Assembly (NCBI GenBank): GCA_034933305.1
Contig: JAYFNU010000002.1
Coordinates: 20,780 to 84,779, forward strand
DNA: 64,000 nucleotides
Direction: 5' to 3'
Source: JAYFNU01 sp034933305
Lineage (GTDB): Bacteria; Bacillota; Clostridia; Oscillospirales; Ruminococcaceae
Shown here one piece after another: positions 1-8,035 of the stretch (positions are counted from its first letter, which is position 1; every line of letters begins with the position of its first letter). The notes under the pieces are model-generated. The model did not search any database, had not been told where the DNA came from, and saw only the letters and a program-made list of their open reading frames with translations. Made by a program: the position numbers and the translations under genes.

Positions 1-792
1 CTGTTCTTCACGGGGCTCGGCGACGGCGACATCGCGCCGTCCGTGCTCATGCCGGGCGACCTCGCGCGCAGCAAGATCATCGCCGGCTGCTTCAAGGAGT
101 CGCATTTCGTCAACAGCCGCCGCACCTATTATACCTATACGGGCAAAACGCAGAAGGACGTGCCCATCTCAGTCGTGTCCTCCGGCATGGGCCCCCTCGC
201 CGTCAGCACGGTGGCGGAGGAGCTGTCCAACATCGGCCTGCAGAATCTCATCCGCGTGGGCACGGGCGCCGCGCTCATGACCGATTACGAACCCGGCCGC
301 ATCATCATCGCGACGGGCTGCGTGCGCGGCGACGGCTGCTCGTACGAGTACGCGCCGCCCGAGTTCCCCGCGATCGCCGATCCCTTCGTCGTCGAAGCGC
401 TCATCCGCGCGTCCCGCGAGATGGGCGAGGAGCCGGTCGTCGGTCTCTACCGCGCGCACGACTCCTACTACCGCGAGACGAGCACGGCGATGGTCGACAC
501 CTACGAGCGCATGAAGCCGTGGGTCGACGCCGGCGTCAAGATGGTCGAGAACGAGAGCGCGCTGCTGTTTGTGCTCGCGCACAGGCTCGGCATCCGCGCG
601 GGCTCCATCTGCGTGTCGCACACGAGCATGATCGAAGGCACGATCTATTACGAAGGGCCCGATTCGCGCAAGGCGTATCCGTGGGCCTTCGAGGACGACT
701 TCATGGACAAGCGCATCCTCGTCGCGAGCAAGATCGCCGTGCGCGCGGTCGAGATCCTCGACGACATGATCCGGAAGGGGGAAGTAAGATGA
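1..792 (+). CDS. Nucleoside phosphorylase (PNP/UDP family), 5' end outside window
   Basis: The reading frame is open from base 1 and the gene starts upstream of the window. By family it catalyses phosphorolysis of a nucleoside to base and ribose-1-phosphate in the cytosol. The phosphate loop GDLAR (visible residues 19-23), two adjacent arginines (40-41), the IRVGTG strand and an ENES ribose-binding motif are all present, so it looks catalytically competent. The Gln-x-Arg uracil-binding insertion of true uridine phosphorylases is not seen, so the substrate is open. The stop overlaps the start of the next gene (ATGA), indicating translational coupling to a degenerate paralogue. Confidence 0.9.
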   Translation: MFFTGLGDGDIAPSVLMPGDLARSKIIAGCFKESHFVNSRRTYYTYTGKTQKDVPISVVSSGMGPLAVSTVAEELSNIGLQNLIRVGTGAALMTDYEPGRIIIATGCVRGDGCSYEYAPPEFPAIADPFVVEALIRASREMGEEPVVGLYRAHDSYYRETSTAMVDTYERMKPWVDAGVKMVENESALLFVLAHRLGIRAGSICVSHTSMIEGTIYYEGPDSRKAYPWAFEDDFMDKRILVASKIAVRAVEILDDMIRKGEVR

Positions 793-1589
793 GCAAGGTC
801 AAAAACGGGTTCGACAGCGTCCCCCAGTATGAAGCAGACAAAAAGGTCCACCATCTGGGCATCAATGCTTCCCAGATCGCGCCGGGCGTCATCCTCACGT
901 CCAACCTCGAGCGCACGGCGGTCATCGCCGGCACTTTTGACAAGGCCGAACAGGTCGGCTTCCACCGCGAGTACATCACCTACACCGGCGAAAAGTACGG
1001 CGTGCCCATGAGCGCCATGTCCATCGGCAACGGCTGCATGCCCACGTCCATCGCGGTGGAGGAGCTGCGCCACATCGGCTGCCGCAACATGATCAAGGTC
1101 GGCTCCTGCGGCGCCATCCAGCCGGACATCGAGCCCGGCACCATCCTCGTCCCGACGGGCGCGGTGCGCTGCGAGGGCGCGACGGTCGAATATCTCAATC
1201 TCCAGTATCCCGCGGTCACCGACCACGAGACGCTGTTCGCCATCATGGATGCGGCGCGGAAGCGCGGCAAGCCCATCCGGACGGGCATCATCCGCACCCA
1301 TGACGCGCTGTTCCTCGAGTCGCCGTTCGCACACGACGGCATGGCCGAGCGCATCAGGCCCTGGCAGGAGCTCGGCGTGCTCGCCGTCGACAACGAGGCG
1401 TCGGCGCTGCTCGCCATCGCGGCGATCCTCGGCTCGCGCGCGGGCTGCGTCTATGTCGTGACCGACAATTACGCGACGGGGAAGTCCATCGACTTCAAAA
1501 CACAGTACGCGCCGCTCATGCGCGACGCCATCGACATCGCGGAGCTCGCGCTGTCGGAGATCGTAAAGGCCCATGGCGAACGTCAATAA
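789..1589 (+). CDS. Nucleoside phosphorylase paralogue with degenerate phosphate site
   Basis: The 266-residue product has the full-length fold of the PNP/UDP family (HLG near the N-terminus, EYITYTGE, GCMPTSIAVEEL, VGSCGAIQPDIEPGT). The phosphate loop GDPxR is replaced by TSNLER (37-42), the arginine of the usual IRVGT strand is lysine (K103), and the ribose motif reads DNEAS. Arg60, equivalent to the arginine that reaches into the neighbouring subunit, is kept. The start overlaps the stop of the intact paralogue upstream by ATGA. A pseudo-enzyme or partner subunit of that gene is the inference; a changed substrate is the alternative. Confidence 0.85.
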   Translation: MSKVKNGFDSVPQYEADKKVHHLGINASQIAPGVILTSNLERTAVIAGTFDKAEQVGFHREYITYTGEKYGVPMSAMSIGNGCMPTSIAVEELRHIGCRNMIKVGSCGAIQPDIEPGTILVPTGAVRCEGATVEYLNLQYPAVTDHETLFAIMDAARKRGKPIRTGIIRTHDALFLESPFAHDGMAERIRPWQELGVLAVDNEASALLAIAAILGSRAGCVYVVTDNYATGKSIDFKTQYAPLMRDAIDIAELALSEIVKAHGERQ

Positions 1590-2382
1590 CGCCGTCATCT
1601 CCGACAAGGCGCGGGAAGTGCTCGCGCAGGAGATGCGCGGCCGCGGCACGCCGGTCTACGTCGACCTGTACCGCCGCCTCCAGCGGCTCATCACGGACGG
1701 GGAGTTCAAAAAGGGCGACATGCTGCCGAGCGAAAGCGAACTCGCGCGCCTGACGGGCGCGGGGCGCACGTCGCTGCGCAGCGCGCTGGTGCTGCTGTAC
1801 GAGGACGGCTACATCAAGACCTATCACGGGCGCGGCACCTTCGTCGTCTACGACACCGCGAAGCCCGACACGTTCGGCGGCTTCCCGACGGTCTACACGC
1901 TGCCGCGCGAGCGGGTCCGGCGGGCCATCGGCGAAGCGCAGGTCGTGTATTCGCAGCACCGCCCGAACTCCTACGACGCCTTCCTCGACAACGAGCTGCA
2001 CGCCGGCGGCGCCCAGCTCAACAGCTTCGTGCGCCTGTACGCGGCCGGCGGCACCAACGCGGTGCTCAGCTACACCTATTTTCCGGCCGCCGCGCTCGAC
2101 CCGTCGGCCCGCACGGACGACGAGATCGAAGCATGGCTCGCCCGGTATTTCGCGCAGAACGTCCACAGCGTCGGCTGCTCCTTCGCTTCCGTGCCCGCGG
2201 CGGGCGTGCGGGGGACCGAGACGAGATTCAGCTTTGACGGCGAGAATTTCCTGCTCATCGCGTCGACATGGCTGTCGGCGGCGGGCGAACCGCTCGCCTA
2301 CTGCAAGGACTATTACAACTGCGACGCCATGCGCTTCAAGGCGACCTTTGAGATCAAATCGAATGAAGAAAGAGAAATGTGA
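1573..2382 (+). CDS. GntR/HutC-family transcriptional regulator
   Basis: The 269-residue protein has an N-terminal winged helix (about 25-95) with the GntR signature of the form KGDMLPSESELA followed by GRTSLRSAL, and ends the DNA-binding domain with GRGTFV. The C-terminal part (about 110-260) looks like a UTRA effector domain, the usual ligand-binding module of HutC-type regulators. It overlaps the upstream phosphorylase by 17 bases and lies 3 bases before the next phosphorylase, so it belongs to the same transcript. A likely role is sensing a nucleoside, base or sugar phosphate and controlling this island. The operator was not identified. Confidence 0.88.
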   Translation: MANVNNAVISDKAREVLAQEMRGRGTPVYVDLYRRLQRLITDGEFKKGDMLPSESELARLTGAGRTSLRSALVLLYEDGYIKTYHGRGTFVVYDTAKPDTFGGFPTVYTLPRERVRRAIGEAQVVYSQHRPNSYDAFLDNELHAGGAQLNSFVRLYAAGGTNAVLSYTYFPAAALDPSARTDDEIEAWLARYFAQNVHSVGCSFASVPAAGVRGTETRFSFDGENFLLIASTWLSAAGEPLAYCKDYYNCDAMRFKATFEIKSNEEREM

Positions 2383-2385
2383 AAA

Positions 2386-3180
2386 ATGAAATATAAAGCC
2401 GTAAGACTCGAAAACAGGAACGGAAAGATGTGGCACATCGGCCTCGACGAAAAGGACATCGGCCGGCACGTCATCCTGCCCGCCGACCCCGCGCGCTGCG
2501 AGATGGTCGCGAAGCAGTTCGACAACGCCGAGCTCAAGGCCGTGTCGCGCGGCAACCCGACCTACACGGGCACCTACAGGGACATCCCCGTCTCCGTCAT
2601 GTGCACCGGCATGGGCGGCACGGCGGTCGCCATCTGCACCGAGGAGCTCAAGATCATCGGCGCGAAGACGCTCATCCGCATGGGCACCTGCGGCAGCCTG
2701 CAGCCGGACATGCCCCCCAACTCCTTCGTCATCGCCACGGGCGCCGTGCGCGGCGACGGCACCACCAACGAATACATCCCGTCGGAATATCCGGCGGTCG
2801 CGGACGTCGATGTCGTGTACGCGCTGCGCGCCGCGGCGCGGGAATTCGGCGTCGAGCCCTATGTCGGCATCATCCGCAGCCACGACACGTTCTATCTCGA
2901 GAGCCCCGGCGCGCACGAGGGATGGCGCGAGCGCATCCAGCCGTGGACCGACGCGGGCGTGCTCGCCGTGGAAAACGAGAGCTCGTCGCTGTTCGTCGTC
3001 TCCTCGCTGCTCGGCGGCGTGCGCGCGGGCACCATCCTGCTCGCCGGCAACAGCCTGTACAACGCCTACGGCAGCATGTGCACCTCGAACGACGACGGCT
3101 ATGCCGAGCGCGTCGACCTCATGACGAAGATCACGCTGCGGGCCATCGAGATGATCGACAAGCTCGATGATTTGAAATAA
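2386..3180 (+). CDS. Nucleoside phosphorylase (PNP/UDP family)
   Basis: The 264-residue product is a cytosolic phosphorylase-family enzyme. It carries WHIGL near the N-terminus, a slightly altered phosphate loop ADPAR (33-37, alanine for the usual glycine), an arginine equivalent to the cross-subunit arginine (R55), the IRMGTCG strand (R98) and AVENESS for ribose binding. It follows the GntR gene directly and is itself followed by a membrane protein gene. Unlike the other phosphorylases in this island it stands alone rather than in a pair. Substrate specificity cannot be read from the sequence. Confidence 0.88.
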   Translation: MKYKAVRLENRNGKMWHIGLDEKDIGRHVILPADPARCEMVAKQFDNAELKAVSRGNPTYTGTYRDIPVSVMCTGMGGTAVAICTEELKIIGAKTLIRMGTCGSLQPDMPPNSFVIATGAVRGDGTTNEYIPSEYPAVADVDVVYALRAAAREFGVEPYVGIIRSHDTFYLESPGAHEGWRERIQPWTDAGVLAVENESSSLFVVSSLLGGVRAGTILLAGNSLYNAYGSMCTSNDDGYAERVDLMTKITLRAIEMIDKLDDLK

Positions 3181-3190
3181 GGGGTTCGTT

Positions 3191-3877
3191 TTGATCAAAG
3201 AATATTTTGCTTCGCTCAATGTGCGCTCGCTGCTGCGGCGGCTGCTGCTGCTCGTGCCGACGATGGCGCTCATCAATTTCAGCATCGGCTGCTACTACAC
3301 CTGCGGCCTCGGCACCGATCCCATCTCCGTGTTCATCGACGGACAGCACGTCCTGCTCGGCTGGTCCTACGGACAGATCACGTCCCTGAACAACGTCATC
3401 CTCTTCGCCGTCATGCTGTGGCTCGGCCGCAAATACATGGGCCTCGGCACCGTCGCGACCGTTTTTCTGTCCGGCCCGCTGATCGATCTGTTCGAGGGCA
3501 TGCTGCGCGCCGCGTTTCCCGCGGAAAGCTCGCCGCTTTACGTGAAGATCATCCTGCTGTGCATCGGCGTCTTCGGCTTCGGCATCGGCCTCGGGTTCTT
3601 CGTGACGGAGAGCCTCGGCATCGGCCCGTTCGACTTTCTGCCGCTGTGGCTGCGCGACGTGACGAAGATCGATCTGCGGTGGACGCGCATGCTGTTTGAC
3701 GCGCTGTTCCTCATCACGGGCTGGCTCATGGGCGGCATCGTCGGCGTCGGCACGGCGGCCGGCGTGCTGCTGACAGGCCCCGTCATGAGCTTCACGCTGA
3801 AGCGTGTCGGCGCGCCGCTCGAGCGCTTTTTCGGGCCGCTGAAAAAGGGCCCCGAACAGGCCGCCGGACAGCAATAG
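3191..3877 (+). CDS. YczE/YyaS/YitT-family membrane protein
   Basis: The 228-residue product has about five hydrophobic segments and the repeated glycine-rich pattern of the YczE family (GLGTDPISVF in the first half and SLGIGPFDFLP in the second), suggesting two related halves. The function of the family is not settled; some members sit next to regulators or transporters. The start is TTG with an AAGGGG Shine-Dalgarno seven bases upstream. It closes the phosphorylase/GntR operon, so a role in export or sensing of a nucleoside-related compound is possible but only inferred. Confidence 0.75.
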   Translation: MIKEYFASLNVRSLLRRLLLLVPTMALINFSIGCYYTCGLGTDPISVFIDGQHVLLGWSYGQITSLNNVILFAVMLWLGRKYMGLGTVATVFLSGPLIDLFEGMLRAAFPAESSPLYVKIILLCIGVFGFGIGLGFFVTESLGIGPFDFLPLWLRDVTKIDLRWTRMLFDALFLITGWLMGGIVGVGTAAGVLLTGPVMSFTLKRVGAPLERFFGPLKKGPEQAAGQQ

Positions 3878-3883
3878 TTACAA

Positions 3884-3913
3884 TTGTTTACAGCCGATAC
3901 CCTTTCGTATAAT
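3884..3913 (+). promoter_or_regulatory. Weak candidate promoter P1 of the importer operon
   Basis: A consensus TATAAT (3908-3913) has only a partial -35 (TTGTTT, 3884-3889) at 18 bp. It would make a leader of about 230 bases that includes the hairpin CCTGTCCC/GGGCAGG at 3965-3988. It may be an alternative start to the stronger promoter downstream. Confidence 0.35.
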
Positions 3914-4003
3914 ACGCCAAAATTCCGAAGATAAATATGTGCAATTAGCAGAACAGTGGGCGAACCTGTCCCTTAAAAAGTGGGCAGGAAGGCGATTTGT
4001 CGG

Positions 4004-4032
4004 TTGAAATAACGTGCGTTCTATATTATAAT
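4004..4032 (+). promoter_or_regulatory. SigA-type promoter of the nucleoside importer operon
   Basis: TTGAAA (4004-4009) and TATAAT (4027-4032) are separated by exactly 17 bp. Transcription would start near 4039, leaving a 110-base leader before the lipoprotein gene. Confidence 0.75.
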
Positions 4033-4038
4033 TTAGTA

Positions 4039-4148
4039 GAAATACGGCGTCGGATTCCCGCCGCATCCGCCTGCGCAAGGGGGCTGCGGAGGATGAAGCG
4101 ACGTGTTTTATATGGGCGAAAGCCCGCAAAATTTATCAGGAGGCAAAT
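4039..4148 (+). promoter_or_regulatory. Structured mRNA leader, possible RNA switch
   Basis: The leader can fold into an outer stem CGTCG/CGACG (4048-4052 with 4099-4103) that encloses a stem TCCGC/GCGGA (4066-4070 with 4086-4090). A separate GGGC-GAAA-GCCC hairpin (4114-4125) ends 12 bases before the AGGAGG Shine-Dalgarno (4138-4143). I see no conserved purine-riboswitch core and no terminator T-run, so any control would act on translation. The class is unknown to me. Confidence 0.45.
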
Positions 4149-5261
4149 ATGAAAAAGTTCCTTGCATTACTTCTCGTTGCCGCTCTCGCGCTGACGTTCG
4201 TCGCGTGCGGCAGCAAGACCACGGAAGAAACCCCGGCGACGACCGAAGCGGAAACGTATGACATCGTTTTCTGCGCCGACCTCGGCACGATCAACGACAA
4301 CGGTTTCAACCAGGGCACTTGGGAAGGTTGCCAGAAGTACGCCAAAGAGAACAACCTGACCTGCAACTACCTGCAGCCGGCTGAAGATTCCGATGACGCG
4401 CGCATCACCATCTTCACGCAGGCCGTCGAACAGTGGAAAGCGTCGGTCGTCGTGACCTGCGGCTTCCTCTGGGACACCGCGCTGGCGAGTGTTGCCGCGA
4501 ACTATCCCGACGTTAAGGTCATCTTCATCGACGGCGACGCGTCCCTGAACGGCATCACCAACGTTGCTCCGATCAACTTCGCGGAGCAGGAAGTCGGCTT
4601 CCTCGCGGGCTATGCCTGCGTCAAGGAAGGCTATCGCAGCCTCGCGTTCTTCGGCGGCATGGCGGTTCCGGCCGTCATCCGTTTCGGCTATGGCTTTGTT
4701 TACGGCGCCGACTATGCGGCGAAGGAACTCGGCCTTGCGAAGGGCGATGTCAAGATGAAGTACTGGTATTCCGGCGACTTCAACGCGACCCCCGAAAAGG
4801 CCACGACAGTGTCCGGCTGGTATGAGACGGGTACGGAAGTCGTCTTCTCCTGCGGCGGCAACATCCTCGGCAGCGCCATCTCGGCGGCTGAGGCTGCGGA
4901 AGGCCGTTATCTTGTCGGTGTCGACACCGATGAGGCTGCCAAGTCCGAGCGCATCATCACCTCCGCGATGAAGTCCCTGACGAACGCCACGTATTCCGGC
5001 ATCACCGCCGCGTATGCGGGCGGCGCTGACTGGGATGCCATCGGCGGCAAGCTGACGACGTACGGCACGGCCAACAACGGCGTCCAGCTCCCGGACGATT
5101 TCTCGAGATTCAAGAACTTCACGAAGGCCGACTACGACGCCATCTTTGCGAAGCTGGCGGCGGACGAAGGCGGCATCTCGAGCGCGATCCCGACCGACGC
5201 GACCTATGCCACGCCGGACCTTATCCCGCTTGAGTACGTCACCCTGGAGTTCCTCGGCTAA
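4149..5261 (+). CDS. BMP-family ABC transporter substrate-binding lipoprotein
   Basis: The 370-residue product has a lipoprotein signal peptide with a FVAC lipobox (Cys20), so it should be anchored outside the membrane. The mature part matches the BMP/PnrA/NupN family, which binds purine and pyrimidine nucleosides: IVFCADLGTINDNGFNQGTWEG after the linker, an IFIDGDASLNGITNV strand, and AEQEVGFLAGY. It heads an operon with one ABC ATPase and two permeases, the standard NupNOPQ arrangement. The phosphorylase genes on both sides support nucleoside import. A strong Shine-Dalgarno (AGGAGG) sits five bases before the start. Confidence 0.92.
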   Translation: MKKFLALLLVAALALTFVACGSKTTEETPATTEAETYDIVFCADLGTINDNGFNQGTWEGCQKYAKENNLTCNYLQPAEDSDDARITIFTQAVEQWKASVVVTCGFLWDTALASVAANYPDVKVIFIDGDASLNGITNVAPINFAEQEVGFLAGYACVKEGYRSLAFFGGMAVPAVIRFGYGFVYGADYAAKELGLAKGDVKMKYWYSGDFNATPEKATTVSGWYETGTEVVFSCGGNILGSAISAAEAAEGRYLVGVDTDEAAKSERIITSAMKSLTNATYSGITAAYAGGADWDAIGGKLTTYGTANNGVQLPDDFSRFKNFTKADYDAIFAKLAADEGGISSAIPTDATYATPDLIPLEYVTLEFLG

Positions 5262-5288
5262 TCCCACGCTTTATGTGAGCAATTACGG

Positions 5289-5317
5289 CAAGAAGGCGCG
5301 CTGCGCGCGCCTTCTTG
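5289..5317 (+). other. Intercistronic hairpin between lipoprotein and ATPase genes
   Basis: A perfect 12-bp stem CAAGAAGGCGCG (5289-5300) pairs with 5306-5317 around a five-base loop, with no T-run behind it. Such hairpins often protect the upstream mRNA so that the binding protein is made in excess over the membrane complex. Confidence 0.6.
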
Positions 5318-5360
5318 TCGTATAGGGCACCTGCTCTAAATTATTATGAAGGTGGAACCT

Positions 5361-6899
5361 ATGGACAATACGGAAAACATCATCGAATTCCGTCACATCA
5401 CCAAGACGTTCCCGGGCGTCATCGCATGCAACGACATCACCCTTGACATCCGCAAGGACGAGATCCACGCACTGCTCGGAGAAAACGGCGCCGGAAAATC
5501 GACGCTGATGAGCGTCCTGTTCGGGATGTACCAGCCGGAGAAGGGCGAAATCGTCCTGCGCGGCAAGCCGACGAAGATCCGCAATCCGCGCGAAGCCACG
5601 AACCTCGGCATAGGGATGGTTCACCAGCATTTTCAGCTTGTCGAAGACTTTACCGTTCTGCAGAACATCATCCTCGGCGAGGAGACGGTAAAGGGCCTGT
5701 TCCTTGATATGGCGACATGCCGGAAAAAGGTCATGGAGCTCAGCGAAAAGTACGGACTTTCCATCGACCCAGACGCCAAGATCGCGGATATCACCGTTGC
5801 CATGCAGCAGCGCGTCGAAATCCTGAAAATGCTGTACAGACAAGCGGAAATCCTCATCTTCGACGAGCCGACGGCCGTTCTGACGCCGCAGGAGATCGAA
5901 GAGCTTATGAATATAATGCGCGGGCTTGCGCGGGAAGGGCACACGCTGCTGTTCATCTCCCACAAGCTCGACGAGATCAAAAAGGTCTCCGACCGCGTGA
6001 CCATCCTGCGCCGCGGCAAGCTCGTCGAAACGCTCGACACGAAGGATGCGACGACGACGCAGATGGGCGAACTGATGGTCGGGCGCGAGGTCAGCTTCAC
6101 GGTCGACAAGAGCCCCGCGGCCCCCGGCGACGAGGTGCTGCGCGTCGAGCACATGGTGGTGACCTCCCCGGAGACCAAGAAGAACCTCGTCAACGACCTG
6201 AGCTTCAGCGTCCGCCGCGGCGAGATCGTCTGCCTCGCGGGCATCGACGGCAACGGCCAGTCCGAGATCATCTACGCGCTGACGGGCCTGATGCCCATGA
6301 ACAGCGGCAAGCTTCTGTTCAACGGCAAGGACGTCACCAACGCATCCGTGCGCGAGCGCAACCTCGCGGTCATGTCGCACATCCCGGAGGACCGCCACAA
6401 ATACGGCCTCGTGCTCGACTACGACCTCGCGAGCAACCTCGCGCTGAAGAATTACTACAAAAAAGATTTCCAGAAAGCCGGTTTCCTCGACTTCGGAAAG
6501 ATCAACAGCTACGCCGACGGGCTCATCGAGCGCTTCGATATCCGCTCCGGCCAGGGCGGCCGCACAATGGCCCGCAGCATGTCCGGCGGCAACCAGCAGA
6601 AAGCGATCGTCGCGCGGGAGATCGACCAGAATCCCGATCTGCTCGTCGCGGTGCAGCCGACGCGCGGCCTCGACGTCGGCGCCATCGAGTACATCCACAA
6701 ACAGCTCGTCGCCCAGCGCGACGCAGGCCGCGGTGTTCTGCTGATGTCGTTCGAACTCGACGAGGTCATGGACGTCTCCGACCGCGTGCTCGTCATCTTT
6801 GAAGGCGAGCTCATGGGCGATCTCGACCCGAAAAAGGTGTCGGTCGAGGAGGTCGGCCTGTACATGGCCGGCGTGAAGAGGGAGGCGAAAAAGGCATGA
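5361..6899 (+). CDS. Nucleoside ABC importer, duplicated ATP-binding protein (NupO/YufO-like)
   Basis: The product contains two ABC ATPase domains in tandem. The first has Walker A GENGAGKST, the Q-loop region and Walker B LIFDEPTAVL. The second has the GIDGNGQSE variant normal for this importer class and the signature SGGNQQK. This architecture is typical of the carbohydrate/nucleoside uptake (CUT2-like) ATPases that pair with BMP lipoproteins. I place the start at ATG 5361, 7 bases after GAAGGTGG, rather than the in-frame ATG at 5346, which has no ribosome binding site. The stop overlaps the next start by ATGA. Confidence 0.92.
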   Translation: MDNTENIIEFRHITKTFPGVIACNDITLDIRKDEIHALLGENGAGKSTLMSVLFGMYQPEKGEIVLRGKPTKIRNPREATNLGIGMVHQHFQLVEDFTVLQNIILGEETVKGLFLDMATCRKKVMELSEKYGLSIDPDAKIADITVAMQQRVEILKMLYRQAEILIFDEPTAVLTPQEIEELMNIMRGLAREGHTLLFISHKLDEIKKVSDRVTILRRGKLVETLDTKDATTTQMGELMVGREVSFTVDKSPAAPGDEVLRVEHMVVTSPETKKNLVNDLSFSVRRGEIVCLAGIDGNGQSEIIYALTGLMPMNSGKLLFNGKDVTNASVRERNLAVMSHIPEDRHKYGLVLDYDLASNLALKNYYKKDFQKAGFLDFGKINSYADGLIERFDIRSGQGGRTMARSMSGGNQQKAIVAREIDQNPDLLVAVQPTRGLDVGAIEYIHKQLVAQRDAGRGVLLMSFELDEVMDVSDRVLVIFEGELMGDLDPKKVSVEEVGLYMAGVKREAKKA

Positions 6900-8035
6900 G
6901 CGGCAAGACGAAAGAGATCCGCAAGCGCAAAAAGACCTTTGAGGACTACACAAGTCTGATTTCATCGCTGATCGCCATCGTGGGCGGCATGCTCGTCGCG
7001 CTCATCGTCCTGATGCTTTCCAACCCGGCGACGGGCTGGGGCGGCTTTAAGATGCTGCTGCTGGGCGGAACGCCGTACGGCGGCGTCAAGAGCCTCGGCG
7101 ACATGCTCTACTTTGCGACCCCCATCATGTGCACCGGCGTCGCGCTGTGCCTCGCGTTCAAGACCGGCGTGTTCAACATCGGCGGACCGGGCCAGTATAT
7201 CATCGGCGCGTATTTCGCCATCTGGACCGCGATCAAGATGGACGGGAAAGTCACCGGCGTGCTCGGATGGCTCATCCCCGTGCTCGTGTCGTTCGTCGCG
7301 GGCGCTCTCTGGGCGCTCGTCCCCGGCATCCTGCGCGCCTACTTCAACGTCAACGTCGTCATCAGCACGATCATGTTCAACTACATCGCGATGTACTATT
7401 CGGTCTACTGGGTCCGGACGTTCATCTACGATCAGCTGCGCGGCCAGAGCCTGCCGGTGCCGGCGGCGAGCCGTCTGCCCAAGACGTTCCTCGCGTCCAT
7501 CACCAACAACAGCAGCGCGGACATGGGCATCTTCATCGCCGTTCTCGCGGCGATCATCGTGTGGATCATCCTCGACAAGACGGTGCTCGGCTTCGAGCTG
7601 AAGGCCTGCGGCATGAACGCCGACGCCTGCCGCTACGCCGGCATCAAATCGAAGCGCAACATCATGACGGCCATCCTGCTGTCCGGCGGCCTTTGCGGCC
7701 TCGGCGGCGGCCTGCACTATCTGACGACGTCAGGCGTCTATATCAAGGTCGTGGAGCAGTCCGCAAGCGAGGGCTTCACCGGAATCGCCGTCGCCTGCCT
7801 TGCGAACAACAACCCCATCGGCGCCATCTTCTCCGCGCTGTATATGGCCTTCCTCACGGTGGGCGGCCAGTACATGCAGCTGTTCGGTTTCCAGAAGGAG
7901 ATCGTCAGCATCATCACCGGCGTTGTCATCTACTTCTCCGCGTTCGTGCTGCTGCTGCGTGAAAAGCTCAACGGCGCGGCGGCAAAGGTTCGTCTCAAAC
8001 GGACGGAAACGCTGGAAGGGGGCACGGAAGAATGA
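6896..8035 (+). CDS. Nucleoside ABC importer permease 1 (NupP/YufP-like)
   Basis: The 379-residue integral membrane protein has about eight to ten hydrophobic segments and the conserved features of BPD_transp_2 permeases of the BMP systems: MCTGVALCLAFKTGVFNIGGPGQ in the N-terminal third, and the coupling-helix region GLKACG-like ELKACGMNADACRYAGI. A basic N-terminus precedes the first membrane segment. It overlaps both neighbours by ATGA and should form a heterodimeric channel with the next gene product. Confidence 0.9.
   Translation: MSGKTKEIRKRKKTFEDYTSLISSLIAIVGGMLVALIVLMLSNPATGWGGFKMLLLGGTPYGGVKSLGDMLYFATPIMCTGVALCLAFKTGVFNIGGPGQYIIGAYFAIWTAIKMDGKVTGVLGWLIPVLVSFVAGALWALVPGILRAYFNVNVVISTIMFNYIAMYYSVYWVRTFIYDQLRGQSLPVPAASRLPKTFLASITNNSSADMGIFIAVLAAIIVWIILDKTVLGFELKACGMNADACRYAGIKSKRNIMTAILLSGGLCGLGGGLHYLTTSGVYIKVVEQSASEGFTGIAVACLANNNPIGAIFSALYMAFLTVGGQYMQLFGFQKEIVSIITGVVIYFSAFVLLLREKLNGAAAKVRLKRTETLEGGTEE

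Noticed and set aside
1..792. Uridine phosphorylase sensu stricto
   Set aside because: The phosphorylase fold is clear, but the Gln-x-Arg insertion that binds uracil in Udp enzymes is not seen, so the substrate is left open.
4039..4148. Purine riboswitch upstream of the nucleoside importer
   Set aside because: The conserved loop and junction sequences (TATGG-type loop, CCAAGAGC-type loop) are not present, so only an unknown structured leader is proposed.
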